Source: CAZZEX01 sp964653285 (GTDB lineage: Bacteria > Chloroflexota > Anaerolineae > B4-G1). From it: a stretch of 64,000 bases of DNA. The translations under genes were made by a program, and so were the position numbers. The stretch lies in assembly GCA_964653285.1 (NCBI GenBank), contig CAZZEX010000012.1, forward strand, positions 9,140 through 73,139, in the 5' to 3' direction. This document shows positions 1 to 6,851 of the stretch, in pieces. Position 1 is the stretch's first letter, and each line of letters opens with the position of its first letter. The notes beneath the pieces are model-generated. The model saw only the letters and a list, made by a program, of their open reading frames with translations, made no database searches and was not told the DNA's origin.

Positions 1-757
1 CGAGGATGCCCCACGGTTGATATCCTGGAGGCGTCGGCGTGGGGCCGGACGTGGGCGTGAGAGTAGGCGTCGGTGTGGGACCGGGCGTGGGTGTGAGAGT
101 AGACGTCGGCGTGGGGCCGGGCGTGGGCGTCAAAGTAGGCGTCGACGTGGGACTGGGTGTGGGCGTGAGAGTAGGCGTCGGCGTGGGGGTGGGGGTTGGG
201 GTCTCCGTCGGAGTCGGGGTCTCTCCACCGGTGACGGTGATACTCCCGCTCTGGGTGCCGGCGCTGATGGTGCCACCATTGCGGTCGGACAGGATGACGT
301 TGACGAAGTTGACGATTGAAGTTCCGGCTGCTTTCCCCTGGAAGGTGACCGTGGCCAATACACCGCTGCCGCTGACTGGCTCTTTAGGCGACAACTGAGC
401 GATGGTGAAGTCAATCTTCCCGGCAGCCTGATCAACAGTATTCTGCGCCGTGGCGTCTGGACTGAGAAACACGCCAGGCTGGATTTGCACGCCATCCGTG
501 CCTGGGTCGGCATCTACCACCTCCACCAGTGCCGGGTCAAAGGTCAGGTGCACCTCAGCGCCGTAGAGATTGGCCACTTCCTCAATACGGATGTTCACCG
601 CCGTCGTGGCTCCCACGGCCACCTCACTGCTCGGTGGATCAATGACCACCGCTGTGCCCTGGGCCAGCCCGTAGCCCACAGGCGTGGAGAATAGTATAGC
701 CAGCAGTAAAGCCAGGCCAACCCAGCAACGTGTCAACGTCGGAAACTGCTTTTTCAT
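1..757 (-). CDS. secreted cohesin-domain protein with Thr-Pro linker, 3' end outside window
   Basis: The reading frame stays open to the left edge, so the C-terminus is missing. Translation starts at an ATG (755-757) with GGAGAGG just upstream. It shows a signal peptide (MKKQF..., hydrophobic core, GLAQG), then a cohesin domain of about 130 residues with the typical GAEVHLTFDPALVEVVDADP strand, then a long linker of Thr-Pro-Gly repeats. Cohesins bind dockerin modules and build extracellular complexes; here they probably scaffold surface proteins. It follows a second cohesin gene and a dockerin peptide on the same strand, so the three are probably co-transcribed. What follows the linker cannot be seen; a membrane anchor or catalytic domain is possible. 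Confidence 0.85.
   Translation of the reverse strand, partial: MKKQFPTLTRCWVGLALLLAILFSTPVGYGLAQGTAVVIDPPSSEVAVGATTAVNIRIEEVANLYGAEVHLTFDPALVEVVDADPGTDGVQIQPGVFLSPDATAQNTVDQAAGKIDFTIAQLSPKEPVSGSGVLATVTFQGKAAGTSIVNFVNVILSDRNGGTISAGTQSGSITVTGGETPTPTETPTPTPTPTPTLTPTPSPTSTPTLTPTPGPTPTSTLTPTPGPTPTPTLTPTSGPTPTPPGYQPWGIL
31..190 (-). repeat. 36-bp tandem repeats coding the Thr-Pro linker
   Basis: Four consecutive 36-bp units (31-66, 67-102, 103-138, 139-174) and part of a fifth differ at only a few positions each. Read on the minus strand each unit encodes a 12-residue block of Pro, Thr, Leu and Gly/Ser. This is a coding repeat in the cohesin protein linker, not a CRISPR. Confidence 0.85.
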
Positions 758-786
758 CGTTCCTCTCCTTTCTGACAATGCACCAC

Positions 787-1416
787 CTAGCGCACCTTGA
801 CAGCGTTCCACACAACCACAATGGAGCCGGCTGCGACGGCAGCCGCAACCAGCCCGATCAACACCCAAACCGCCGGAGACGAACCAGGGCGACTGACAAC
901 AACCGCGCTGGAACCGGTTTCGACCGCGATGGGCTGCCCCCGCATATCGGCCAGGAGGGCACTGCGGACCTTGATCAGGGTTTCCCCCTCGGCCAGGGCC
1001 CGGAAGGTGACGCGAGCCAACACGCCACTACCAGTGACCGCCTTATCCGACGGCATGCAGGCGATGGCGTAATCCACCGCGCCGCTGGCCGGGTCAGTGG
1101 TATTCTGCGCGACGAAGTCAGGGCTCAGAAAGTCCCCGTGGGCAATCTGCGTCCCCTCCGTTGATGGATCAACATCCACCACCTCCAGCAGCGCCGGGTC
1201 GAAGGTCAGGTGCGCCTCGGCTCCTGCCAACTGGATGACATTCCCCACGCGGATGTCCAGCGTCCCCACATCGCCAGGAGCCAGGTACAGCGTCGCAGGG
1301 TCGAGCCATATCTTCGTCCCCTGGGCAGCCGCAGAGCCCACGACCCAGACGACGAGTCCCCAGCAGCCGAGCAGTATCAGCACCAAGTGGCGCAGTCTCA
1401 GGGACAGTTGCTGCAT
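787..1416 (-). CDS. membrane-anchored cohesin-domain protein
   Basis: 209 residues: a signal peptide (about 1-32, ending AAAQG), one cohesin domain (about 35-165, with GAEAHLTFDPALLEVVDVDP), and a C-terminal hydrophobic helix (about 180-203) followed by VKVR, which should hold it in the membrane facing outward. The cohesin is clearly related to the one in the next gene downstream. The start ATG lies inside the 3' end of the preceding dockerin gene (19-nt overlap), which suggests translational coupling. The role is inferred: presenting a cohesin at the cell surface to capture dockerin-tagged proteins. Cellulosome function is not implied, because no glycoside hydrolase here carries a dockerin. 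Confidence 0.85.
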   Translation of the reverse strand: MQQLSLRLRHLVLILLGCWGLVVWVVGSAAAQGTKIWLDPATLYLAPGDVGTLDIRVGNVIQLAGAEAHLTFDPALLEVVDVDPSTEGTQIAHGDFLSPDFVAQNTTDPASGAVDYAIACMPSDKAVTGSGVLARVTFRALAEGETLIKVRSALLADMRGQPIAVETGSSAVVVSRPGSSPAVWVLIGLVAAAVAAGSIVVVWNAVKVR

Positions 1417-1577
1417 AGACCGAGGTTTCCAGCAGCCTGGGTCAGGTCAAGGATGTTGACCTGACAATCACCGTTGACGTCGCACGGCGGCGCGGCGTTG
1501 GGAGGCGCAGAATCCAGTCCCACCCAGTCATAGTCCAGGTGTGTCTCGACGCGGTACAGATTCTCTGCAACGGTCAT
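1398..1577 (-). CDS. dockerin-repeat microprotein (59 aa)
   Basis: A short frame with ATG at 1575-1577. It ends in one dockerin/EF-hand-like repeat, CDVNGDCQVNILDLTQAAGN, and has no signal peptide when started at this ATG. A perfect sigma70-type promoter lies about 30 nt upstream, which supports this start over the longer frame reaching 1670 (that start would precede the promoter). The stop overlaps the following cohesin gene. It could be a stand-alone one-repeat dockerin, or the 3' remnant of a larger dockerin protein that gained a promoter. Two dockerin repeats are usual, so binding ability is uncertain. Confidence 0.6.
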   Translation of the reverse strand: MTVAENLYRVETHLDYDWVGLDSAPPNAAPPCDVNGDCQVNILDLTQAAGNLGLCSNCP

Positions 1578-1608
1578 TGTTGCGGTTCCCTTGCTAGCAA
1601 TCACTTCT

Positions 1609-1637
1609 ATTGTAGCCTGGCAGCGACCGGTTGTCAA
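1609..1637 (-). promoter_or_regulatory. sigma70-type promoter for dockerin/cohesin operon
   Basis: On the minus strand there is an exact TTGACA (1632-1637), a 17-nt spacer and TACAAT (1609-1614). Transcription would begin about 25 nt before the dockerin microprotein ATG. Confidence 0.75.
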
Positions 1638-1686
1638 GTCGTGCATGGGTGCGCGGGGTTTCCGAAGCAAATCAACATTCGGTGCT

Positions 1687-1734
1687 CAACAAGCCGGTAG
1701 CGGTGGTTGCGGGTGGTCAACCACCGCCACCGGC
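1687..1734 (-). terminator. long hairpin terminator-like element
   Basis: Two 16-nt arms (1693-1708 and 1719-1734) pair with a single mismatch around a 10-nt loop. On the minus strand the hairpin is followed by TTGTTG. It sits just after the 350-residue dockerin protein gene and before the promoter at 1609-1637, so it probably separates the two units. The T tract is short, so termination may be incomplete. Confidence 0.55.
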
Positions 1735-1759
1735 ACGCGCCGCCCCGGAAAAGATGCTG

Positions 1760-2812
1760 CTACGGGACCCAGGCTGTCGGGCCACAGCGCGAGAAATTAC
1801 CAGCGGCGATGGTCAGATCGAGGATGTTGACCGTGCCGTCGTCATTGATGTCCTGCGGATCGCTGGCATCCAATCCCGTCAGGCCAAAATCGCCGATGAT
1901 GGACACAATGTCGAGGATGTTAATGCAACTGTCAGCGTTGACGTCGCCCCCTACCAGTTTCGTCGAGCCGATGTCCACGGTAGTCCCCGCGACACAGACC
2001 GAGCTCTTGCTCGCGTGGAGATAGCCGGGGTAACCGGCACTGACGGTGTAGGTGCCGTCCAGCGGCACCTCCAGGGCGAAACTGCCGTCGCTGGCTGTCG
2101 TGGTCGTGGTTATCACCCCACCACCCACCGCGAGGGCGACGATCTCCGTGTCAGCATGATCGGTGCGCGCCCCCTGCCGCTCTACGATTCCCTCGATCGC
2201 GCCAGGAACCGTCACGGTGATGTCAGGCACGGAGGTATCGTTGATGGGAATGATCTCACCATCCGGGTCGGAGAGAACAGACCCGGGCAGGGTGTTGATC
2301 TGTAAAATACCGAGGTCCGGCGAACCGACCTCCTGAGCGACCCAGGTAATGGTCGCCACTGGCCCTGTCCTGTTGGTCACCGGATCGCCGAAGTGGCTGA
2401 CAGAGATATGGATGCACGCCCGCGTGTCGCACTCTGTGGGGTGGGCAATGGTGGGCGTGTCATAGAAGACCTCGTTGGCTACTGGAAACAGGGTGCCATC
2501 GAAAAAGCCGTTTTTGATCTCGACCTGGGTGCCATTGCTCGCATCACCGTCAAAGTCGTGCACGGTAACGACGGTCGGGTCAAAGCTCACCCAGATTTCG
2601 GCGCCCATCACTCCGACCCCGAGGGTGCCATTGGTGATTGAGACCTGGAGGTCGGTGGTGAAGTTTTTGCCGACGAGGGGGGCTCCCGACACAACATCTG
2701 TCACGCTGACAGAGGTTTCAGTGCCAGGAGATTGGGCCCCCGCGGAAGCGGGTACCAGGGCCGCGAGGGTGGCCACTATGACCAGGCTCAGGCTGAAAAC
2801 TCGCACTCTCAT
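1760..2812 (-). CDS. secreted cohesin-like/dockerin protein
   Basis: 350 residues with a clear signal peptide (cleavage near ASAGAQS). An N-terminal cohesin-like beta domain (about 30-200, with GAEIWVSFDPTVVTVHDFDG) is followed by a carboxypeptidase-regulatory-like beta domain (about 205-285, SDGSFALEVPLDGTYTVSAG) and a C-terminal dockerin of two repeats (GGDVNADSCINILDIVS and DINDDGTVNILDLTIAAGN). It is a bi-functional surface connector: the dockerin could bind the cohesins encoded downstream, and its own cohesin could bind others. It is divergent from the archaellum-side gene at 3077, and its promoter carries the same repeat box as archaellum promoters. Confidence 0.85.
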   Translation of the reverse strand: MRVRVFSLSLVIVATLAALVPASAGAQSPGTETSVSVTDVVSGAPLVGKNFTTDLQVSITNGTLGVGVMGAEIWVSFDPTVVTVHDFDGDASNGTQVEIKNGFFDGTLFPVANEVFYDTPTIAHPTECDTRACIHISVSHFGDPVTNRTGPVATITWVAQEVGSPDLGILQINTLPGSVLSDPDGEIIPINDTSVPDITVTVPGAIEGIVERQGARTDHADTEIVALAVGGGVITTTTTASDGSFALEVPLDGTYTVSAGYPGYLHASKSSVCVAGTTVDIGSTKLVGGDVNADSCINILDIVSIIGDFGLTGLDASDPQDINDDGTVNILDLTIAAGNFSRCGPTAWVP

Positions 2813-2879
2813 TGCTTATTTCTCCTTTCAAGAACGGTATTCTACTGGCGGATCACCCAATGTGGAGCGCCGTATTTTC

Positions 2880-2924
2880 ATTATAACATGCATTCCTGGC
2901 CAGTGCGTTACAGAAGCGTTACAA
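2880..2924 (-). promoter_or_regulatory. direct-repeat (PHO-box-like) promoter of dockerin gene
   Basis: Minus strand: TTGTAAC (2918-2924), 4 nt, CTGTAAC (2907-2913), then 21 nt, then TATAAT (2880-2885). Two 7-mers with an 11-bp period close to the -10 is the layout of OmpR/PhoB-family operators. No good -35 is seen, as expected for an activated promoter. The same layout occurs at 5305-5360, 7465-7521 and 9611-9667. Confidence 0.6.
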
Positions 2925-2968
2925 TTTGCGCCCAACGCCCGCCAGCACTGTCAGTTGTCAGCGGGAAG

Positions 2969-2997
2969 TTGACAACCCTTTGCCCACGTGCTATACT
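2969..2997 (+). promoter_or_regulatory. strong sigma70-type promoter upstream of REC-CpaE gene
   Basis: TTGACA (2969-2974), 17-nt spacer, TATACT (2992-2997). The sequence is very like the tRNA-Lys promoter at 19713-19741. The leader to the GTG start at 3077 would be about 70 nt. Confidence 0.75.
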
Positions 2998-3076
2998 TTT
3001 CACTGTGGGCTATTAGCCTGGCCTGGCAGAGATTGGCTTAATTATAACCTGCGTCCCATCTTAGGGAGTAACTACT

Positions 3077-4189
3077 GTGGCCAAGCAAAAGATTCTGGTG
3101 GTGGACGACGATCAGGGAGGGTTGCGTTTAGTGAAACTGAGCTTACGTCGGGCAGGGTATCAGGTCGTTACAGCGGTAACGGGCGAGGAAGGCGTGCAGA
3201 GAGTTCGCACGGAGAAGCCTGACCTGGTGCTGATGGATGTGATGATGCCGGGTATGGGCGGTTTTGAGGCCACTAAGCACATTCGTCGGCTGCCTGAGGG
3301 CCGTCGCATGCCCATCATCTTCCTCTCCGCCCTGGACCGAACGGAGGCGAAGGTAAAAGGCCTGCGTATAGGGGGGAACGACTACATCGCCAAGCCAGTG
3401 AAGATGGGCGAGTTGCTGGCTCGTGTCGAGGCCCACCTGCGGCTGGAAGCCCCCGCCCCGGGCCAGTTGATCACTATGTTCGGCAGCAAAGCCGGCGTGG
3501 GTACCACCACGCTGATGGTCAACCTGGCTCTGGCCCTGGGCAATGTTTCGCGGAAGAGCGTTCTGCTGGTGGACTGGCAGCGCCCACTCGGGGATGTCGC
3601 GCTCTTTCTGGGCCTGCCCAAGAAGCGCGTATTGGAATCCCTTCTTCCCCACGCCAATGACCTGGACGAACAGGGGTTTAACACCGCGCTGAAGGAGTAC
3701 CTGCCAGGCGTGTGGATTCTTCCTGGGGCAACAGACCCGGCCTCTGCCGATCAAATGAACCGGGAGGCCTTAAGCAAAGTATTGGAAATGGCCCTGATCA
3801 AGGCGGATTACGTCCTCGTGGACGGCGGTTCCTTCTTCTCCTGGGAAGCCCCGCCTCTGGTCGCCAAGGGGAAAGGGATCAACCTGAGTGTGTTGATGCC
3901 CGAACTCACGTCCATCGAGCGAGCCGCTGATGCCGTGGGGGCCGCCAACGTAACGAATGATAATTTCTGGCTCCTCTTGAACCGACACGGCATGCCTGGG
4001 GGCATCCCGCGTAAGCAGATTGAGTCGCGCTTAAGGATCACTCTCAAGGGATGCGTCCCGGACGCGGGCGCTCAGGTAACCCGCGCCTTGAACGAAGGAC
4101 GTCCCTTGTACATAGCCGATCCGGGTTCGGGCTTCTCCCGCGCCATAGATGATATTGCCACGCGCATACACGAAGCCCTGGCTCCGTGA
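3077..4189 (+). CDS. receiver domain fused to CpaE/TadZ-type MinD-like ATPase
   Basis: 370 residues. Residues 1-120 are an intact response-regulator receiver: acidic pocket DDD, phospho-acceptor Asp54 in LMDVMMPGMGG, Ser84, Lys106. Residues about 130-370 are a ParA/MinD-superfamily ATPase with the deviant P-loop GSKAGVGTTT (136-145), the form typical of CpaE/TadZ. These proteins place pilus or filament machines at a cell pole and couple that to phosphorelays. The start is GTG with AGGGAG 8 nt upstream and a strong promoter. It opens the plus-strand block leading to the archaellum genes, which suggests it localises that machine. No TadB/TadC pair is nearby, so a Tad pilus is less likely. Confidence 0.85.
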   Translation: MAKQKILVVDDDQGGLRLVKLSLRRAGYQVVTAVTGEEGVQRVRTEKPDLVLMDVMMPGMGGFEATKHIRRLPEGRRMPIIFLSALDRTEAKVKGLRIGGNDYIAKPVKMGELLARVEAHLRLEAPAPGQLITMFGSKAGVGTTTLMVNLALALGNVSRKSVLLVDWQRPLGDVALFLGLPKKRVLESLLPHANDLDEQGFNTALKEYLPGVWILPGATDPASADQMNREALSKVLEMALIKADYVLVDGGSFFSWEAPPLVAKGKGINLSVLMPELTSIERAADAVGAANVTNDNFWLLLNRHGMPGGIPRKQIESRLRITLKGCVPDAGAQVTRALNEGRPLYIADPGSGFSRAIDDIATRIHEALAP

Positions 4190-4217
4190 GCATATCTGGA
4201 CATTGGCAATTTTGCTC

Positions 4218-4273
4218 GTAGTAACGACTTTAGTCGTTCAAAGTGAGGCTAGAGCGACTGAAGTCGCCACTAC
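4218..4273. repeat. intergenic inverted repeat of 21-bp arms
   Basis: Arms at 4218-4238 and 4253-4273 pair with four mismatches, and each arm is itself a palindrome around CGACTTTAGTCG or GCGACTGAAGTCGC. It lies in the 235-bp gap between the REC-CpaE and OmpR-type regulator genes. It resembles dispersed palindromic repeats in Chloroflexota intergenic regions. It may reduce read-through but has no T tract. Confidence 0.6.
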
Positions 4274-4424
4274 GACCCCCATATCTTGCGGGTTCATCCG
4301 TTGCCACACCGTAAATGTGGGGGACTTCAAAATTTGCCAGACTCCAGCAGTGTAATAGCCGGGTGGAAAGTGACGGTGTAGCCAACCAGCAACCCTGATT
4401 GCGGACAGGGAGGCCAGAGGCGAT

Positions 4425-5252
4425 ATGACAGAAGTACCCGCCCTCCCACAGCCTGATCCAAGGGCCAGATTGCTCGTCGTGGACGACGAAGCCAATCTGC
4501 GTGCTGGGCTGCGGAATCTCCTCAGCCTGATGGGGTATCACGTCGAAGAAGCCGCTTCCGGTCACAGGGCGCTGAAGTTGCTGGAGAGCGCGCCCTACGA
4601 CCTGATGGTGCTGGACATACGCATGCCGGGGATGGATGGGACCGAGGTGATGCATCGCGCTCGACAGATGCACCCCGACCTGTCTATCATCGTGCTGACA
4701 GCCCATGCCTCACTGGAGAGCGCCATCGCTGCCGTAAAATCAGGTGCGGCGGACTACATGCTCAAGCCATTCAACGTAGAGGACCTCGCCGCCGCCATCT
4801 CCCAGACCCTGCAAAAGCGCGCTGAGCAGTTGCGCCGCCAGCAGTTGCTGAATCTGATAGGCCATGCACTGGACACGCTGGACCAGGCGGAAAGGCCAGC
4901 AGCACCTCCACCCTCCCCCCCGACGCCCCCAGAGCGTTTCCTGCACACTGGTCCTCTAACGCTGGATCGCCAAAAGCGGCTGGCCGTGATGCAGGGTGAT
5001 CCGCCTCGCACGGTTGAACTGACGGAGGGCGAAACGGCCATCCTGGCTGTTCTGATGGAGCACCCCAATCAGGTACTCTCCTGCAGCCAGTTGGTTCATG
5101 CTGCGATGGGCTACGACCTGGACGAACAAGAAACCCAAAATCAAGTACGTCTCTATGTTTTCCGTCTGCGCCGCAAGATCGAAACCGACCCCGGCAAACC
5201 CCATCTGATTCGCACGGTGCGCGGACGTGGTTACTTCTTAACCCCCGCTTGA
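4425..5252 (+). CDS. OmpR/PhoB-family response regulator
   Basis: 275 residues: receiver (about 14-130) with pocket VVDDE, phospho-acceptor Asp64 in VLDIRMPGMDG, Thr92 and Lys114. A Pro-rich linker (about 155-168) leads to a C-terminal winged helix with RLYVFRLRRKIETDPGKPHL and the wing end TVRGRGYFL. This is a DNA-binding transcription regulator expected to dimerise on tandem direct repeats. It sits immediately before the archaellin genes, and four promoters in this locus carry 11-bp-period direct repeats of the type this family binds, so it is the prime candidate for their regulator (inference). No cognate histidine kinase lies in the window. Confidence 0.85.
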   Translation: MTEVPALPQPDPRARLLVVDDEANLRAGLRNLLSLMGYHVEEAASGHRALKLLESAPYDLMVLDIRMPGMDGTEVMHRARQMHPDLSIIVLTAHASLESAIAAVKSGAADYMLKPFNVEDLAAAISQTLQKRAEQLRRQQLLNLIGHALDTLDQAERPAAPPPSPPTPPERFLHTGPLTLDRQKRLAVMQGDPPRTVELTEGETAILAVLMEHPNQVLSCSQLVHAAMGYDLDEQETQNQVRLYVFRLRRKIETDPGKPHLIRTVRGRGYFLTPA

Positions 5253-5304
5253 CGATAGCCTCCATTCCTTCTATATCCTATACCTCTCATCTCCCTGAAA
5301 ACTT

Positions 5305-5360
5305 TTGAAATGCTGTTGAAACTGAACTGAAAGCGCACAGGCGCGCTTTTATGCTATACT
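5305..5360 (+). promoter_or_regulatory. triple direct-repeat promoter of archaellin operon
   Basis: TTGAAA/CTGAAA hexamers start at 5305, 5316 and 5327, exactly 11 bp apart. The last 7-mer ends 21 nt before an extended -10 (TGC TATACT, 5352-5360). There is no recognisable -35. This matches the layout upstream of 7651, 9713 and 2812, with a slightly different half-site (TGAAA instead of TGTAAC). Confidence 0.6.
5330..5350 (+). terminator. short hairpin, possible terminator of response regulator gene
   Basis: AAAGCGC (5330-5336) pairs with GCGCTTT (5343-5349) over a 6-nt loop and is followed by TTA. It overlaps the archaellin promoter region, so it might instead act as a control element there. 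Confidence 0.3.
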
Positions 5361-5451
5361 CGCCTATGAAAGTGTGACATGCTTCGTGAGTGTATCAATA
5401 TTGCTCTGCATCAATGGTATATTCGGCAGATTCATCGGTGGGGGAAAGGAG

Positions 5452-5553
5452 ATGAAAAACAGAGACAAGAAAGACAAGAAACAAAGGAAAGAAACAGTGT
5501 ATGTTCACCTGTCAATCGAATCTATAGTCAAATCCAAAGGAGACAAGAAATGA
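5452..5553 (+). other. possible 33-aa Lys-rich leader ORF before archaellin 1
   Basis: ATG at 5452 opens a 33-codon frame rich in Lys, Arg and Asp whose TGA overlaps the archaellin 1 ATG as ATGA. That junction would allow translational coupling. AAAGGAG directly abuts the ATG, which is too close for normal initiation, so the frame may be chance. The archaellin also has its own strong ribosome site within this frame. Confidence 0.2.
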
Positions 5554-6122
5554 CCAGCAAACTGAATAGGTTACTAAGAGATGAAAGTGGTATCACCGCT
5601 TTGGAGACGGCGATCATCTTGATTGCCTTCGTCGTGGTCGCAGCCGTCTTCGCCTTCACCATTCTCTCGGCCGGCACGTTCACGACCGAGCGAAGCAAGG
5701 AGGCGGTGTACGCCGGCCTTGAGGAGGTCAGGGGATCGCTGGAACTCAGGGGAAGCATCATCGCTAACGGCATTACCAGCACGAACTCCATCACCAACGT
5801 GGTCTTCACCGTCGCCAACGTTGCTGGTGGCCAGGCCGTCGACATGTCTACCACGAGTAGGGTGGTGGTCGTCGAGTACCGCGACAGCAGCCAGCGCAAG
5901 GAGATCACCGACTGGTCAGTGAGTTGGCTGGGGTATAACGATGCAGACACCCTTCTCGAAGAGAGGGAACTGGCGGAGATCACCGTCCCCTTGAACAGCC
6001 TCAGCCCCACCCTGGGAGCCAACACGATTTTCGTCGTCGAGGTGAAACCTCCGCGGGGTGCCGTCCTCAATCTCCAGAGGACTACGCCAGCCGTTATTGA
6101 CCTAGTGATGGATCTCAACTAG
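5550..6122 (+). CDS. flaB1: archaellin (archaeal flagellin) 1
   Basis: 190 residues. AAAGGAG lies 7 nt before this ATG, which sets the start; a longer upstream frame has none. The N-terminus is a class III signal peptide: a short charged leader RLLRDESG, predicted cleavage after Gly14, then ITALETAIILIAFVVVAAV, the conserved archaellin core helix with Glu at +5, followed by ILSAGTFTTERSKEAV. The rest is a beta-rich outer domain. The mature protein should polymerise into a rotating filament after cleavage by the GxGD peptidase encoded at 15853. It is about four-fifths identical to the next gene. Its helix is much closer to archaeal archaellins than to bacterial type IV pilins, which carry a Phe at +1. 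Confidence 0.88.
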   Translation: MTSKLNRLLRDESGITALETAIILIAFVVVAAVFAFTILSAGTFTTERSKEAVYAGLEEVRGSLELRGSIIANGITSTNSITNVVFTVANVAGGQAVDMSTTSRVVVVEYRDSSQRKEITDWSVSWLGYNDADTLLEERELAEITVPLNSLSPTLGANTIFVVEVKPPRGAVLNLQRTTPAVIDLVMDLN

Positions 6123-6137
6123 AATGGGGGTAAGAAA

Positions 6138-6725
6138 ATGAATAAGAAAATAAAGATGAACAGACTGCTAAGGGATGAAAGTGGTATCACCGCGCTGGAG
6201 ACAGCGATTATCTTGATTGCCTTCGTCGTGGTCGCAGCCGTCTTCGCCTTCACCATTCTCTCGGCCGGCACGTTCACGACCGAGCGGAGCAAGGAGGCGG
6301 TGTACTCCGGCCTGGAGGAGGTCAGGGGATCGCTGGAACTCAAGGGAAGCGTCATTGCCAGGGGAGGATACATCAGCCCCACTGACGTTATCTCAGACGT
6401 GATCTTCACCGTCGCCAACGTTGCTGGCGGTCAGGCCGTCGACATGTCTACCACGAGTAGGGTGGTGGTCATCGAGTACCGCGACAGCAGCCAGCGCAAA
6501 GAGATCACCAATTGGTCAGTGAATTGGCTGGGGTATAACGATGGGGATACCCTTCTTGAAGAGAGGGAACTGGTGGAGATAACTGTTCCCCTCACCAATA
6601 CCCTTTCTCCTTACTTGGGAGCCAACACGATCTTTGTCGTCGAGGTGAAACCTCAGCGGGGTGCGGTCCTCAATCTCCAGAGGACTACGCCAGCCGTCAT
6701 TGACCCAGTGATGGATCTCAACTAA
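6138..6725 (+). CDS. flaB2: archaellin (archaeal flagellin) 2
   Basis: 195 residues, tandem paralogue of the preceding archaellin, 15 bp downstream. Predicted cleavage follows Gly16 in RLLRDESG, giving the same ITALETAIILIAFVVVAAV helix. Differences cluster in the middle (a short insertion SVIARGGYISPTDV) and near LTNTLSPYLG, as expected for surface-exposed outer-domain loops. GGGGGT lies about 8 nt before the ATG. Multiple archaellins per operon are usual in archaea, with major and minor filament subunits. It probably co-assembles with archaellin 1. Confidence 0.88.
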   Translation: MNKKIKMNRLLRDESGITALETAIILIAFVVVAAVFAFTILSAGTFTTERSKEAVYSGLEEVRGSLELKGSVIARGGYISPTDVISDVIFTVANVAGGQAVDMSTTSRVVVIEYRDSSQRKEITNWSVNWLGYNDGDTLLEERELVEITVPLTNTLSPYLGANTIFVVEVKPQRGAVLNLQRTTPAVIDPVMDLN

Positions 6726-6770
6726 GGAAGGCTGGCGGATCGCCTTCGAGTTCGCGGGTCTCGACTGAGT

Positions 6771-6802
6771 GGTTCGGCTGGGTCATAGGGCCCAGTCGAA
6801 CC
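6771..6802 (+). terminator. strong hairpin after archaellin genes
   Basis: Arms 6771-6782 and 6791-6802 form a 12-bp stem with one G-T pair and an 8-nt loop; no T run follows. Likely an attenuator or mRNA 3'-end stabiliser that keeps archaellin transcripts more abundant than the downstream machinery. Confidence 0.5.
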
Positions 6803-6851
6803 GCTTATCTTAAGCAGAGACCACCACCATAGCCAAAACGAGGAGGTTCTC

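Noticed and set aside
31..190. CRISPR array from 36-bp repeats
   Set aside because: Units are directly adjacent with no spacers and encode a protein linker; no cas genes.
39..398. Plus-strand frame of Gly-Val repeats
   Set aside because: It is the antisense of the Thr-Pro linker coding repeats of the cohesin protein; no ribosome site or known domain.
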